A stretch of DNA of 64,000 nt from Desulforamulus ruminis DSM 2154 (GCF_000215085.1 NC_015589.1:1-64000); one strand, 5' to 3'. Shown: positions 24,156 to 33,142, numbered from the stretch's first letter. The notes: generated from the sequence alone by a model not told the origin. Program-made: numbers and translations.

Positions 24156-25313
24156 ATGATGAAAGACAAAAAGTATCTTTTGATTCCTGGACCGACTCCA
24201 GTGCCCCCCCGGGTGGTTGAAGCCATGTCCCGGCCCATTATAGGCCACCGCAGCGCGGGATTTCAAGCTGTGATGGAAAGGGTCACGGGGAAGCTGAAAA
24301 AGGTTTTCCAAACGGAAAATCATGTTTTTATACTGGGCAGTTCCGGTACCGGAGCGTTGGAAGCGGCGGTAGCCAATCTGGTCCATCCTGGGGATAAGGT
24401 ACTGGCCTTGTCCTGCGGTAAATTTGGCGAACGCTTCGCCGAACTGGCCCGGATTTATGGCGGAAATGTTGATTTTGTGGACTTTGGCTGGGGATATGAT
24501 ATTGATCTCAACGTAGTTAAGCGCAAACTGGATGAAGACTCCGCCATTAAGGTGGTATTGGCTACCCAGAATGAAACTTCCACTGCTGTGCAAAACGACA
24601 TTGAAGGGCTGGGTAAACTGGTAGCCCAGTACGATGCCGTATTGGCTGTGGATGCTGTCAGCGGCCTGGCGGCCATTGATTTAAAGACCGATGAGTGGAA
24701 CGTGGATATGGTGGTCAGCGGTTCTCAAAAGGCTTTCATGCTGCCCCCCGGATTGGCCTTCATCAGCGTCAGCGACAAGGCCTGGGCTAAAATAGAGAAA
24801 AACACCTCTCCGGTTTACTATTTTGATCTGAAAAAGGCCAAAAAGTCTATTGCCAAATGGAATACGGCCTATACCACCCCGGTGTCCATGGTTTACGGGC
24901 TGGAGGCTGCCCTGGACATGATACTGGAAGAAGGATTGCCTCAGGTTTTTGCCCGTCACGCACTGCTGGCTAAGGCCACCCGGGCGGCTGTTCAGGGGCT
25001 GGGCCTGGAGTTGCTGGCTCCCGACGAATGCGCCTCCAAGGCCGTTACGGCGGTACAGTCTCCCATGGTAGTGGATGCCGATACCCTGCGTAAAGTACTG
25101 CTCAAAGAGTATGGCGTAACCTTTGCCGGCGGCCAGGAGATGATGAAGGGTAAAATTTTCCGTATCGCCCACATGGGTTATGCCGGCAAGATGGATGTCA
25201 TCATTGCCATTGCCGCATTGGAAATGGCCCTGGGCAAATGCGGTTATAAAGCGGAGTTAGGAGCCGGTGTACGGGAAGCTCAAATGGTATTTGTGGGAGG
25301 AGAACACGCATGA
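24156..25313 (+). CDS. class V aminotransferase (alanine-glyoxylate / serine-pyruvate type)
   Basis: A 385-aa fold-type I PLP enzyme; the internal lysine is Lys192 in SGSQKAFMLPPG, and the N-terminus LIPGPTPVPPRV and GHRSAGF are typical of this subgroup. It is first in a T-box-controlled pair and overlaps serA by ATGA. In this context it probably supplies the transamination step linked to serine made from 3-phosphohydroxypyruvate or hydroxypyruvate, since no separate serC is seen nearby. That role is inferred. GGAGG lies a few bases before two adjacent in-frame ATGs (24156, 24159). Confidence 0.88.
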   Translation: MMKDKKYLLIPGPTPVPPRVVEAMSRPIIGHRSAGFQAVMERVTGKLKKVFQTENHVFILGSSGTGALEAAVANLVHPGDKVLALSCGKFGERFAELARIYGGNVDFVDFGWGYDIDLNVVKRKLDEDSAIKVVLATQNETSTAVQNDIEGLGKLVAQYDAVLAVDAVSGLAAIDLKTDEWNVDMVVSGSQKAFMLPPGLAFISVSDKAWAKIEKNTSPVYYFDLKKAKKSIAKWNTAYTTPVSMVYGLEAALDMILEEGLPQVFARHALLAKATRAAVQGLGLELLAPDECASKAVTAVQSPMVVDADTLRKVLLKEYGVTFAGGQEMMKGKIFRIAHMGYAGKMDVIIAIAALEMALGKCGYKAELGAGVREAQMVFVGGEHA

Positions 25314-26890
25314 AAGTACTTGTAATGGATGGCGTAGCCGAAAAAGGGTTAGCCCCGCTGCGTCAGCAGCCGGATATAGAAGTGGTCATTGGGAATAAAA
25401 TGACTGAGGATGAGCTGGTGGCGGTCATTGGCCAGTACGACGGCCTGATTGTCCGCAGCGCCACCAAAGTAACGGCCAGGGTTATTGAGGCGGCCACCCG
25501 GCTGAAAGTCATTGGCCGGGCCGGCGTAGGTGTGGATAATATCGACCGCAATGCAGCCACCAACAAGGGGATTCTGGTGGTCAATGCCCCGGACGGCAAT
25601 ACCATTGCCGCTGCGGAACTGACCATGGCCATGATGCTGTCTCTGGCCAGAAAGGTGCCCATGGCTTGCAGCAAATTAAAAAGCGGCTGCTGGGATAAAA
25701 AGGCCTTTATGGGCATGGAGCTGCGGGGCAAGACCCTGGGAGTCATCGGTTTGGGACGGATCGGTTCCGCGGTGGCGAAAAGAGCCCAGGCCATGGAAAT
25801 GCACATTGTGGCTTATGATCCCTATATTTCTGAAGAACACGCCCAAAAAATGGCCGTGGAACTGCTAAGCCTGGATAAAGTCTTTGAACAGGCGGATATT
25901 ATTACCATCCATATGCCTAAGACCAAAGAGACCTATCACATGATCAATAAAGAAGCCCTGGAAAAGATGAAAGAGGGCGTGCGCATTATTAACTGCGCCC
26001 GGGGCGGCATTGTGGATGAACCCGCTTTATACGAATATATGGTTAACGGCAAGGTAGCCGGAGCGGCGCTGGATGTTTTTGAAGTGGAGCCTTGCACGGA
26101 AAACCCCCTGCTTCAACTGGAGAACTTTATTGCTACTCCTCACCTGGGTGCTTCCACCGAAGAAGCTCAGATCAACGTGGCGGTGGATGTGGCGGAGGAA
26201 ATTGTAGCCGCCCTGCGGGGAGATTTGGTAAAGAACGCCGTCAATATCCCGTCCATGAGCCCCAAACTGCTGGCCAAGGTCCGCCCTTTCCTGGATCTGG
26301 CCGAAAAATTAGGAAAGTTCCAGGCTCAGATGCTCAATGGCCGTTTGGAAAAAGTGGAAGTGGTTTACAGCGGCGAATTAGCCCGCTATGATGTCAATCC
26401 CATTACTACCCTGTTGCTGAAGGGACTTTTGGATCCCATCCTTCAGGAGAACGTGAACTTTGTAAACGCGCCGGTGGTGGCCCGCAACCGCGGCATCACG
26501 GTGGTGCAGACCACCACCGACAATGCCGAAGACTACAACAATCTGATTACCGTTGCCGTGTATACCAATAACGGCAAGAGACTCCTGTCCGGAGCCCTGT
26601 TCCAAGGCAATGACCCGAGAATTGTCAACATCGACGGCTACCGTATTAACGCCGCCACCTCCGGTCATATGCTGGTGGTGCCGCACATTGACAAGCCGCG
26701 GATTGTAGGGAAGGTGGGCACCGTGGTCGGTGATAAGGACATAAATATTGCCGGCATGCAGGTGGGCCGCATTGAACTGGGCGGCAAAGCCATCATGGTG
26801 ATGATGGTGGATAACATTGTTCCCCAGTGCGCCATGGATGAACTGGCTAAAATCGACGGAGTACTGGAAGTAAAAATGGTTAGCCTATAG
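25310..26890 (+). CDS. serA: D-3-phosphoglycerate dehydrogenase
   Basis: SerA makes 3-phosphohydroxypyruvate, the first step of serine synthesis. The 526-aa length is the long form with an allosteric substrate-binding domain and C-terminal ACT domain. The NAD fold has GLGRIGSAVAKRA (about 147-159); catalytic residues lie in NCARGGIVDEPAL (Arg, about 232) and the TPHLGASTEEAQ histidine (about 281). The C-terminal VVPHIDKPRIVGKVGTVV is the ACT serine sensor. It overlaps the aminotransferase stop by 4 nt and shares its T-box. Confidence 0.97.
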   Translation: MKVLVMDGVAEKGLAPLRQQPDIEVVIGNKMTEDELVAVIGQYDGLIVRSATKVTARVIEAATRLKVIGRAGVGVDNIDRNAATNKGILVVNAPDGNTIAAAELTMAMMLSLARKVPMACSKLKSGCWDKKAFMGMELRGKTLGVIGLGRIGSAVAKRAQAMEMHIVAYDPYISEEHAQKMAVELLSLDKVFEQADIITIHMPKTKETYHMINKEALEKMKEGVRIINCARGGIVDEPALYEYMVNGKVAGAALDVFEVEPCTENPLLQLENFIATPHLGASTEEAQINVAVDVAEEIVAALRGDLVKNAVNIPSMSPKLLAKVRPFLDLAEKLGKFQAQMLNGRLEKVEVVYSGELARYDVNPITTLLLKGLLDPILQENVNFVNAPVVARNRGITVVQTTTDNAEDYNNLITVAVYTNNGKRLLSGALFQGNDPRIVNIDGYRINAATSGHMLVVPHIDKPRIVGKVGTVVGDKDINIAGMQVGRIELGGKAIMVMMVDNIVPQCAMDELAKIDGVLEVKMVSL

Positions 26891-26899
26891 ATAAAACAA

Positions 26900-26942
26900 C
26901 CGGGGCTGAGCATGAGCTGCCAAGCTCATGCTCAGCCCCGTT
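26900..26942 (+). terminator. strong hairpin after serA
   Basis: CGGGGCTGAGCATGAGCT (26901-26918) pairs perfectly with AGCTCATGCTCAGCCCCG (26923-26940). Only a short T-rich tail follows. Confidence 0.7.
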
Positions 26943-26954
26943 GCTTATCCTGGT

Positions 26955-26983
26955 TTTACAAAGAGGTAGGGTTGTAGTATAAT
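26955..26983 (+). promoter_or_regulatory. serS promoter
   Basis: TTTACA (26955-26960), 17 nt, TATAAT (26978-26983). The 80-nt leader has no T-box, unlike the serine synthesis genes just upstream. Confidence 0.75.
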
Positions 26984-27063
26984 GTATACCTGTAAATGTG
27001 ATTAAAATTACCAAAACTACCAACAAAACACGTAAATTTCCTACCAATTTGGGGGTCGTAACG

Positions 27064-28338
27064 ATGCTGGATATTAAATTTGTACGCAGTCATCCGGAAC
27101 TGGTTTTGGAAGGGTTAGAGAAGCGGGGTTCCAACATTACCCTGGATGAATTTTTAAAGCTGGATGCCAAACGCCGGGAAAAGCTGGTGGTGGTAGAGCA
27201 GCTTAAAAACACCCGCAATGTCGTTTCGGAAGAAATCGGCCGTTTGAAGAAAGCCGGCCAGGATGCCGAAGAAAAGGTGCTGGAGATGCGGCAGGTATCT
27301 CAGCAAGTGAAGGATATTGACGATGAAATCAGAGCCATTGAGGAAAGGCTGGAAAGCATCTTGCTCACCATTCCCAACCTTCCCGATGAATCTGTTCCTG
27401 TTGGTAAGGATGAAAAGGATAACCCGGAAATTCGCCGCTGGGGCAAACCCAGGGAATTTGACTTTGAGGCCAAGCCCCACTGGGAATTGGGTGAGAATTT
27501 AAATATTTTGGACTTCGAGCGGGGCGGCAAAGTTACCGGGGCAAGGTTTTCTTTCTATAAAGGAATGGGCGCCCGGTTGGAGCGGGCATTAATCAACTTT
27601 ATGCTGGATTTGCATATTCGCGAGCACGGCTATACGGAAATTCTTCCTCCCTTTATCGTGAATGCCGACAGCATGGTGGGCACCGGCCAGCTTCCCAAGT
27701 TTTCCGAAGATATGTTCAAGCTGGAAGGCTACAACTACTATTTAATTCCCACGGCGGAAGTTCCGGTGACCAACCTGTACCGGGAAGAAATTTTATCCGG
27801 CGACCAACTGCCCATTTATCATTGTGCCTACAGCGCCTGTTTCCGGGCCGAGGCCGGCGCTGCCGGGCGGGATACTCGAGGGCTTATTCGCCAACATCAG
27901 TTTAATAAAGTGGAATTGGTTAAATTCAGCCGGGCGGAAGAATCCTTTGACGAACTGGAAAAATTAACGGAAAACGCTGAAAAGGTGCTTCAAGCGCTGG
28001 GCCTTCCTTACAGGGTGATCCTGCTCTGTACCGGGGACATGGGCTTTGCTTCGGCAAAAACCTATGATCTGGAAGTATGGCTGCCCAGCTATAACAATTA
28101 TAAAGAGATTTCTTCTTGTAGTAATTTCCTTGATTTCCAAGCTCGGCGGGCCAACATAAAGTTTCGTCCCAGTCCCAAGAGCAAACCGGAATTTGTCCAC
28201 ACCCTCAATGGTTCCGGTGTAGCCATTGGCCGCGCGCTGTCGGCCATTCTGGAAAATTATCAGGAAGCGGACGGCAGCATTACCGTTCCACCGGTGTTGG
28301 TGCCTTACATGGGCGGCATCGAAAAGATTACCCTGTAA
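27064..28338 (+). CDS. serS: serine--tRNA ligase
   Basis: SerRS charges tRNA-Ser. The 424-aa protein has the N-terminal coiled-coil arm (about 28-105) that grips the long variable arm, motif 2 with [15 protein letters not shown], and motif 3 with [18 protein letters not shown]. The ATG at 27064 begins the usual [14 protein letters not shown]; the frame extends upstream without a ribosome site, whereas GGGGGT is suitably placed for 27064. Two tRNA-Ser genes follow within 310 nt, so synthesis, charging and acceptors of serine are clustered. Confidence 0.97.
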   Translation: MLDIKFVRSHPELVLEGLEKRGSNITLDEFLKLDAKRREKLVVVEQLKNTRNVVSEEIGRLKKAGQDAEEKVLEMRQVSQQVKDIDDEIRAIEERLESILLTIPNLPDESVPVGKDEKDNPEIRRWGKPREFDFEAKPHWELGENLNILDFERGGKVTGARFSFYKGMGARLERALINFMLDLHIREHGYTEILPPFIVNADSMVGTGQLPKFSEDMFKLEGYNYYLIPTAEVPVTNLYREEILSGDQLPIYHCAYSACFRAEAGAAGRDTRGLIRQHQFNKVELVKFSRAEESFDELEKLTENAEKVLQALGLPYRVILLCTGDMGFASAKTYDLEVWLPSYNNYKEISSCSNFLDFQARRANIKFRPSPKSKPEFVHTLNGSGVAIGRALSAILENYQEADGSITVPPVLVPYMGGIEKITL

Positions 28339-28365
28339 AACCATAAACAACTCTTAACATATAAA

Positions 28366-28394
28366 TTGACATCCTCTTTTGGCTGTGGTATACT
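28366..28394 (+). promoter_or_regulatory. tRNA-Ser promoter
   Basis: TTGACA (28366-28371), 17 nt, TATACT (28389-28394), 47 nt before the first tRNA-Ser. Confidence 0.8.
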
Positions 28395-28440
28395 CTAACT
28401 TGCCTTGAGTTTAAGCGTTTAGTAACGTGGTTCCTAACCC

Positions 28441-28530
28441 GGAAGGGTGTCCGAGCGGTTTAAGGAGGCGGTCTTGAAAACCGTTGAGCCTTTGCGGGTT
28501 CCGTGGGTTCGAATCCCACCCCTTCCGCCA
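28441..28530 (+). tRNA. tRNA-Ser (TGA)
   Basis: A 90-nt class II tRNA with acceptor GGAAGGG/CCCTTCC, anticodon loop CTTGAAA, a long variable arm, TTCGAATC loop, discriminator G and encoded CCA. Confidence 0.96.
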
Positions 28531-28549
28531 GGTAAGTTAATAATAATTC

Positions 28550-28644
28550 GGAGAGCTGGCCGAGTTGGCTGAAGGCGCTCGCCTGCTAAGCGAGTATACG
28601 GGCTTAAACCTGTATCGAGGGTTCGAATCCCTCGCTCTCCGCCA
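28550..28644 (+). tRNA. tRNA-Ser (GCT)
   Basis: Class II tRNA with acceptor GGAGAGC/GCTCTCC, anticodon GCT in CTGCTAA, long variable arm, discriminator G and encoded CCA. Confidence 0.96.
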
Positions 28645-28652
28645 TTATATTT

Positions 28653-28696
28653 TATAGAAAGAAGCCGATTGCATCTGCAATTGGCTTCTTTCTATA
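28653..28696 (+). terminator. terminator after the tRNA-Ser pair
   Basis: TATAGAAAGAAGCC and GGCTTCTTTCTATA close a near-perfect stem of about 20 bp with a three-base loop. Confidence 0.75.
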
Positions 28697-28798
28697 ATTA
28701 TATGGTAAATTATAAATGTGGATTAATATTCTACGTATTAGTATGATATTGTGCTTATTACAGATGTTTGAAATTTTCAAAGGGTTGAGAAGAGGGGG

Positions 28799-29206
28799 AT
28801 GAAAGTGGAAAACAAAAATGTTGAATTGGCAATCGAATTTATTAAGGCAGTAAGTGATGGAAAAATAGGTGAGGAACTTAATAATTTTTATGATGAATCC
28901 GCAAATCAAATTGAGTATCCTAATTTATTAACAAAAAAGATTGTTGAGAGAAACCTGGATGCTATAAAGGATGCATCAATAAAAGGAAAGCAGGTTATTT
29001 CAATTCAAAACTACGAGATTATAAAAGCATATTCTTGTGGAAATACAGTTATTATTGAAGCGATTTGGACGGGTAGACTAGCAATTCCATTAGGAAAGCT
29101 GAAAGCCGGTGATGAAATGAAGGCATATTTTGCTCAGTTTTTTGAATTCAGAGATGGTAAGATTGTAAAGCAACGAAATTATGATTGCTTTGAAAACTTT
29201 CTTTAA
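28799..29206 (+). CDS. SnoaL-like (NTF2-fold) protein
   Basis: A 135-aa single-domain protein with the NTF2/SnoaL layout: ELAIEFIKAVSDGKI helix, then DESANQIEYPN, and a closing AQFFEFRDGKIVKQRNYDCFE strand pair. Such proteins are small hydrolases, isomerases or binding pockets; function here is unknown. The ATG at 28799 directly abuts GAGGGGG, so GTG at 28805 may be the true start. More A+T rich than its neighbours, suggesting acquisition. Confidence 0.72.
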   Translation: MKVENKNVELAIEFIKAVSDGKIGEELNNFYDESANQIEYPNLLTKKIVERNLDAIKDASIKGKQVISIQNYEIIKAYSCGNTVIIEAIWTGRLAIPLGKLKAGDEMKAYFAQFFEFRDGKIVKQRNYDCFENFL

Positions 29207-29278
29207 TAATTTCGATAATCTTGTAATTTTTTATTTCGCATTTTTATATAATACGAATTAGCAATATTTAGGGGATTT

Positions 29279-29306
29279 AAAAACTGCTAGTGCGCCGCAC
29301 TAACGG
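29279..29306 (-). terminator. terminator of CBS-domain gene (minus strand)
   Basis: The dyad TAGTG/CACTA around CGCCG, followed on the minus strand by GCAGTTTTT, directly after the gene's stop codon. Confidence 0.55.
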
Positions 29307-29977
29307 TTTTCTTCTTTTTGATATTCCTGTATCAAGAGGGATAATACTTGTCGGTAGGTGATGGAACCCACCGCCCGGCCCCGGTGATCCAACACGGGCA
29401 GGGCGGAAGCGTTACGGGAAACCATCTTAGCGGCCACCGAAAGAAGGCTTTCTCCCAGCACCACCCAGTCTCCGCTATCCAAATAAATTTTTGCTTTTGC
29501 CATGGGCTGATCAAAGATGGTAAAGGGACGGCACTCACCATTAAAACATCCCTCTAAAAAGGATTCTATGGTAATATATCCTTTCAGTCGGCCTTCCGGA
29601 TCCGTTTCCGTAAGAATACCGTCCCGGGCCAGTTCCGTGATCTTGAAGGATTTCAATTGCACATTGTCTTCGGGGTCGATCATTTCGTTAAGGCCGCCGG
29701 CCCCAACATTAACATGAGCTATATCCATTAACGGCGGTTGATTGATTTTAATTTCTTTATCTCCGTATTTTAATACCAAACTGGACCCAAAAACGATGAG
29801 AAGCACCAGCGCAGCAAAAAGAATAATGCCAACTAATATCTGCCACTTGCTTTCCGGACCCATAAAAAGATCGGAACAGATGTTTTTAAAGAACAAGTAA
29901 AGAAAACATAAAACAGCCAAGACCGATAAAAATCTTAAAATGGATTCAAAGCTGGCATCTTTAAAAAGGCTTTTCAA
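29300..29977 (-). CDS. membrane-anchored CBS-domain protein
   Basis: About 225 aa: two membrane helices (roughly residues 15-35 and 48-70), a spacer, and a C-terminal CBS pair. The first CBS motif runs from LKSFKITELARDGILTETD, the second ends SALPVLDHRGRAVGSITYRQVLSLL. CBS pairs sense adenine nucleotides, so this may be an energy-sensing membrane protein; partners unknown. The frame extends to GTG 29995, but GGGGGG (29985-29990) sits 7 nt before TTG 29977, which I prefer. Single gene on the minus strand between tRNA clusters. Confidence 0.75.
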   Translation of the reverse strand: MKSLFKDASFESILRFLSVLAVLCFLYLFFKNICSDLFMGPESKWQILVGIILFAALVLLIVFGSSLVLKYGDKEIKINQPPLMDIAHVNVGAGGLNEMIDPEDNVQLKSFKITELARDGILTETDPEGRLKGYITIESFLEGCFNGECRPFTIFDQPMAKAKIYLDSGDWVVLGESLLSVAAKMVSRNASALPVLDHRGRAVGSITYRQVLSLLIQEYQKEENR

Positions 29978-30024
29978 AAAATTACCCCCCGACACAGGAT
30001 TTAACTCAAAGCGATTTATTCCAG

Positions 30025-30054
30025 TTGATTTTCTCTTCAGATCTGTTATATAAT
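30025..30054 (+). promoter_or_regulatory. promoter of first tRNA-Arg
   Basis: TTGATT (30025-30030), 18 nt, TATAAT (30049-30054). Confidence 0.65.
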
Positions 30055-30117
30055 AAAATCTGTGACAGTAAGCAAGTGCTTTTGTACGCTATAATCTATG
30101 ACAAACCATGAAACAAT

Positions 30118-30194
30118 GTGCCCGTGGCTCAATTGGATAGAGCACCTGACTACGGATCAGGAGGTTAGGGGTTCGAGTCCCTTCGGGCACGCCA
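30118..30194 (+). tRNA. tRNA-Arg (ACG), copy 1
   Basis: 77 nt with acceptor GTGCCCG/CGGGCAC, anticodon ACG in CTACGGA, GTTCGAGTC T loop and encoded CCA. The A34 is the substrate of TadA, encoded 300 nt downstream. Confidence 0.96.
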
Positions 30195-30202
30195 GCTTAT
30201 TC

Positions 30203-30231
30203 TTGACATCTTGTCTAAGTTATGTTATGAT
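30203..30231 (+). promoter_or_regulatory. promoter of second tRNA-Arg
   Basis: TTGACA (30203-30208), 17 nt, TATGAT (30226-30231), between the two tRNA-Arg(ACG) genes, so the second copy can be transcribed alone. Confidence 0.75.
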
Positions 30232-30249
30232 TCTTCTTGCCTTAAATAA

Positions 30250-30326
30250 GTGCCTGTGGCTCAATTGGATAGAGCACCTGACTACGGATCAGGAGGTTAG
30301 GGGTTCGAGTCCCTTCAGGCACGCCA
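30250..30326 (+). tRNA. tRNA-Arg (ACG), copy 2
   Basis: Identical to copy 1 except for one acceptor pair, C-G changed to T-A (GTGCCTG/CAGGCAC). Encoded CCA. Confidence 0.96.
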
Positions 30327-30383
30327 TTGTTAACAGGTTGTTAGTTCTAAAATGAAAATTTGGGGCTAGCAACTTCTTTATAT

Positions 30384-30460
30384 GCGCCCGTAGCTCAGGT
30401 GGATAGAGCAGCGGTTTCCTAAACCGCGTGCCGGTGGTTCGAGTCCTCCCGGGCGCACCA
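30384..30460 (+). tRNA. tRNA-Arg (CCT)
   Basis: 77 nt with acceptor GCGCCCG/CGGGCGC, anticodon CCT in TTCCTAA, and encoded CCA. Confidence 0.96.
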
Positions 30461-30490
30461 TCTTTTTTTATTTTTAAGGAGTTTTGCGGT

Positions 30491-30943
30491 TTGTCACATG
30501 CTACCTACATGCGCGAGGCCCTGCTGGAGGCTCAAAGGGCTGCGGATAAAGGGGAGGTGCCCATTGGCGCCGTGGTGGTGGCCCAAGGAGCCATTGTGGG
30601 CCGTGGCCATGACCTGCGGGAAAGCCTTTGCGACGCATCGGCCCACGCGGAAATCCTAGCCATGCGGGAAGCGGCGAAGCACCTGGGAGACTGGCGCTTA
30701 AACCACGCCACGTTGTATGTGACGGTGGAACCCTGCGCCATGTGTGCCGGGGCAATTGTGCAATTCCGGGTCAGGCGCCTGGTATACGGTGTCCCTAACC
30801 CTAAGGCCGGTTCGGTGGACTCCATTTTAAACATCGTTCACCAGCCCAAATTTAACCACCGGGTGGAAGTCATTTCAGGCATCCTGGAAGATGAGTGCCG
30901 GGAAATTATCCAAAACTTTTTTAAGTCCTTGAGGGAAAAGTAA
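30491..30943 (+). CDS. tadA: tRNA-specific adenosine deaminase TadA
   Basis: TadA deaminates A34 of tRNA-Arg(ACG) to inosine. The protein is about 150 aa; zinc ligands and catalytic glutamate are seen in SAHAEIL (His52, Glu54) and PCAMC (Cys82, Cys85), and the RRLVYGVPNPKAGSVDS tail segment is typical. The frame runs back into the tRNA-Arg gene, so the start is probably TTG 30491, 9 nt after AAGGAG (30476-30481), or ATG 30509. It sits directly behind two copies of its own substrate tRNA gene. Confidence 0.93.
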   Translation: MSHATYMREALLEAQRAADKGEVPIGAVVVAQGAIVGRGHDLRESLCDASAHAEILAMREAAKHLGDWRLNHATLYVTVEPCAMCAGAIVQFRVRRLVYGVPNPKAGSVDSILNIVHQPKFNHRVEVISGILEDECREIIQNFFKSLREK

Positions 30944-30967
30944 GCCTAAAATAGAATACAACAATAA

Positions 30968-31061
30968 GGAGAGTTGGCCGAGCTGGTCGAAGGCGCTCGA
31001 CTCGAAATCGAGTAGGGTCTGATGAAGGCTCTCTAGGGTTCGAATCCCTAACTCTCCGCCA
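30968..31061 (+). tRNA. tRNA-Ser (CGA)
   Basis: Class II tRNA with acceptor GGAGAGT/ACTCTCC, anticodon CGA in CTCGAAA, long variable arm and encoded CCA. It begins 25 nt after tadA and may be cotranscribed. Confidence 0.96.
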
Positions 31062-31083
31062 CAATAATGCTTCAGGTTTAAGG

Positions 31084-31130
31084 TTAAGGGACAGTTTGCC
31101 GATAGGGTAGACTGTCCCTTAAATTTTTTA
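31084..31130 (+). terminator. terminator after tRNA-Ser (CGA)
   Basis: TTAAGGGACAGT (31084-31095) pairs with ACTGTCCCTTAA (31111-31122), followed by ATTTTTT. Confidence 0.85.
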
Positions 31131-31219
31131 AAAGCTCAGGAAATTTATTGCTTAAAACCCTTGCTATTGACGAAAGTGATATTTACATTTGTGTGTAAAG
31201 GACTATCAGTATCGCGATA

Positions 31220-31247
31220 TTCAGAAAATCTTAAGATTTTAATAAGT
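31220..31247 (+). promoter_or_regulatory. putative VanR operator upstream of vanR
   Basis: Three direct hexamers at exact 11-bp spacing: TTCAGA (31220), TTAAGA (31231), ATAAGT (31242). This is the phase expected for OmpR/PhoB-family regulators. The same array recurs before vanY and in three scars downstream, so autoregulation by VanR is likely. Confidence 0.6.
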
Positions 31248-31317
31248 AAAAAGCTATAAAATGGATTTTTGCTTCGCAATATAATAATTATGGGGATATA
31301 TACTCAAAAGAAAGAAG

Positions 31318-32025
31318 ATGAGGCTTTTGGCTGCAAATATTTTAATAGTTGATGATGAACAAGCTATTGCCGATTTGGTTGAAGTTTATCTGAAAAATGA
31401 GAACTATAATATCTTTAAATTTTATAACGGGAAGGATGCCCTTAACTGTATTGAAAATGAAAAACTAGACCTCGCCATTTTGGATGTCATGCTCCCCGAT
31501 GTAGACGGTTTTTCAATCTGTCAGCAAATCCGGGAAAAGCGTAATTTTCCGGTTATCATGCTGACTGCCAAAGAAGAAGAAATCGATAAGATTACCGGGC
31601 TGACATTGGGTGCGGACGACTATATCACTAAACCGTTTCGCCCCTTGGAACTTATTGCCCGTGTAAAGGCGCAGCTCCGGAGATTTACCAAATATAATTC
31701 TGCGGAGCCAAACCAGGAAGAACACTTGATTGCCTTTTCCGGTTTGGTATTGGACAAGGATACTCATGAATGCACATTAAACGAAAGATCGCTTGCTCTC
31801 ACTCCTACAGAGTTTTCCATTCTTTGGGTCCTTTGTTCCAATCGCGGACGGGTGGTCAGTTCGGAAGAATTGTTCCATGAGGTATGGGGAGACAAGTATT
31901 TCACCAACAGCAATAATACGGTAATGGTTCATATCAGGCATTTAAGGGAAAAAATGCACGACAGCGCGGAACATCCTAAATATATCAAAACGGTATGGGG
32001 AGTTGGCTATAAAATTGAAAAGTAA
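31318..32025 (+). CDS. vanR: VanR-like response regulator
   Basis: A 235-aa OmpR/PhoB-type regulator. The receiver has acidic residues Asp12-Asp13, phospho-acceptor Asp56 in LDVMLPDVDG and the DDYITKPF lysine; the C-terminal winged helix ends HIRHLREKMHD...TVWGVGYKIEK. It partners the overlapping histidine kinase, which closely resembles VanS. Glycopeptide-type regulation is inferred from that kinase and the downstream D,D-carboxypeptidase. The ATG follows AAAGAAAG, a weak ribosome site. Confidence 0.82.
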   Translation: MRLLAANILIVDDEQAIADLVEVYLKNENYNIFKFYNGKDALNCIENEKLDLAILDVMLPDVDGFSICQQIREKRNFPVIMLTAKEEEIDKITGLTLGADDYITKPFRPLELIARVKAQLRRFTKYNSAEPNQEEHLIAFSGLVLDKDTHECTLNERSLALTPTEFSILWVLCSNRGRVVSSEELFHEVWGDKYFTNSNNTVMVHIRHLREKMHDSAEHPKYIKTVWGVGYKIEK

Positions 32026-33142
32026 GAGAGATAAAAGAAGGAATGATTATACAAAATTAAAAGGGAAAGTATTTTTTCAAATGCTTCTGATTACAATTGC
32101 CGCCGCTGTGACTGTTTATCTATTGCGCTATATCCTGCGTGGGCAGGTCGGAGATCGTATCGTTCGATTTTTAGTCAACGCTTTTCATTTTGAAAATTCG
32201 GACGCACAGAAAATCTATCAGTTAGTGATTCGCAACAATATGGACATGATTCTTTTTGTTGTAATTCTAATATTTTTAGTTATCCTTTTTCGATTTTCTG
32301 TTTCTTGGTTCACAAAATATTTTGATGAAATCAGCGCTGGAATGGATAAACTTACTGAGGAATCCGATGCAGAAATTACATTATCACCGGAATTGGATTT
32401 TATGGAAAATAAGCTTAATCAAATAAAAAACAATCTGGAAAAACAAAAGAAGGCTGCTCTTGATGCGGAGCAGCGCAAAAATGATTTGGTCGTTTACTTG
32501 GCCCATGATATAAAGACACCTCTAACCTCTGTTATAGGATATTTAAGTCTTCTGGATGAAGCTCCTGATATGCCTCCTGAACAGAAGGCAAAGTATGTCG
32601 GTATTACCTTGGAAAAAGCTTATCGATTAGAGGAGCTTATCAATGAGTTTTTTGAGATCACAAGATTTAATCTTCAAACAATTGTTTTGAATAAAGAAAA
32701 AATTAATTTACTGTTCATGCTCCAGCAGATGGCAGATGAATTCTATCCAATGCTGACTCCACAAGGAAAACAGGTGTCCGTCAATGTGCCTGACGGACTC
32801 ACTCTATGGGGAGATGCAGACAAACTGGCCCGTGTGTTCAATAACATTCTGAAAAATGCCATAGCCTATAGCTATGAAAACAGCGGCATTGACATTTCCG
32901 CTCAGCAGCAAGATAAAAATATTGTTATAACTTTTACCAATCAGGGAAATCCAATCCCGCAGGGAAAGCTTAATAGTATTTTTGAAAAATTTTACCGATT
33001 AGATACTGCACGTTCCACAAGCACCGGTGGGGCAGGGCTGGGTTTGGCCATCGCACAAGAAATTGTCACGGCTCACGATGGAACAATCTCTGTGGAAAGC
33101 AACCCGGAAAATACTACATTTACAGTAAAGCTTCCGTTATAA
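32003..33142 (+). CDS. vanS: VanS-like sensor histidine kinase
   Basis: A 379-aa membrane kinase: helices at about 24-45 and 82-99 bracket a short external loop of some 35 residues, followed by a HAMP-like linker. The dimerisation/phosphorylation box has His168 in YLAHDIKTPLTSVIGY, followed by LDEAPDMPPEQKAKYVGITLEKAYRLE, which I recognise from enterococcal VanS, and ATPase boxes NNILKNA and TGGAGLGLAIA. It starts with TTG inside vanR (23-nt overlap); MAIKLKSK matches the VanS amino end, supporting this start. It probably senses a cell-wall signal or glycopeptide. Confidence 0.85.
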   Translation: MAIKLKSKRDKRRNDYTKLKGKVFFQMLLITIAAAVTVYLLRYILRGQVGDRIVRFLVNAFHFENSDAQKIYQLVIRNNMDMILFVVILIFLVILFRFSVSWFTKYFDEISAGMDKLTEESDAEITLSPELDFMENKLNQIKNNLEKQKKAALDAEQRKNDLVVYLAHDIKTPLTSVIGYLSLLDEAPDMPPEQKAKYVGITLEKAYRLEELINEFFEITRFNLQTIVLNKEKINLLFMLQQMADEFYPMLTPQGKQVSVNVPDGLTLWGDADKLARVFNNILKNAIAYSYENSGIDISAQQQDKNIVITFTNQGNPIPQGKLNSIFEKFYRLDTARSTSTGGAGLGLAIAQEIVTAHDGTISVESNPENTTFTVKLPL

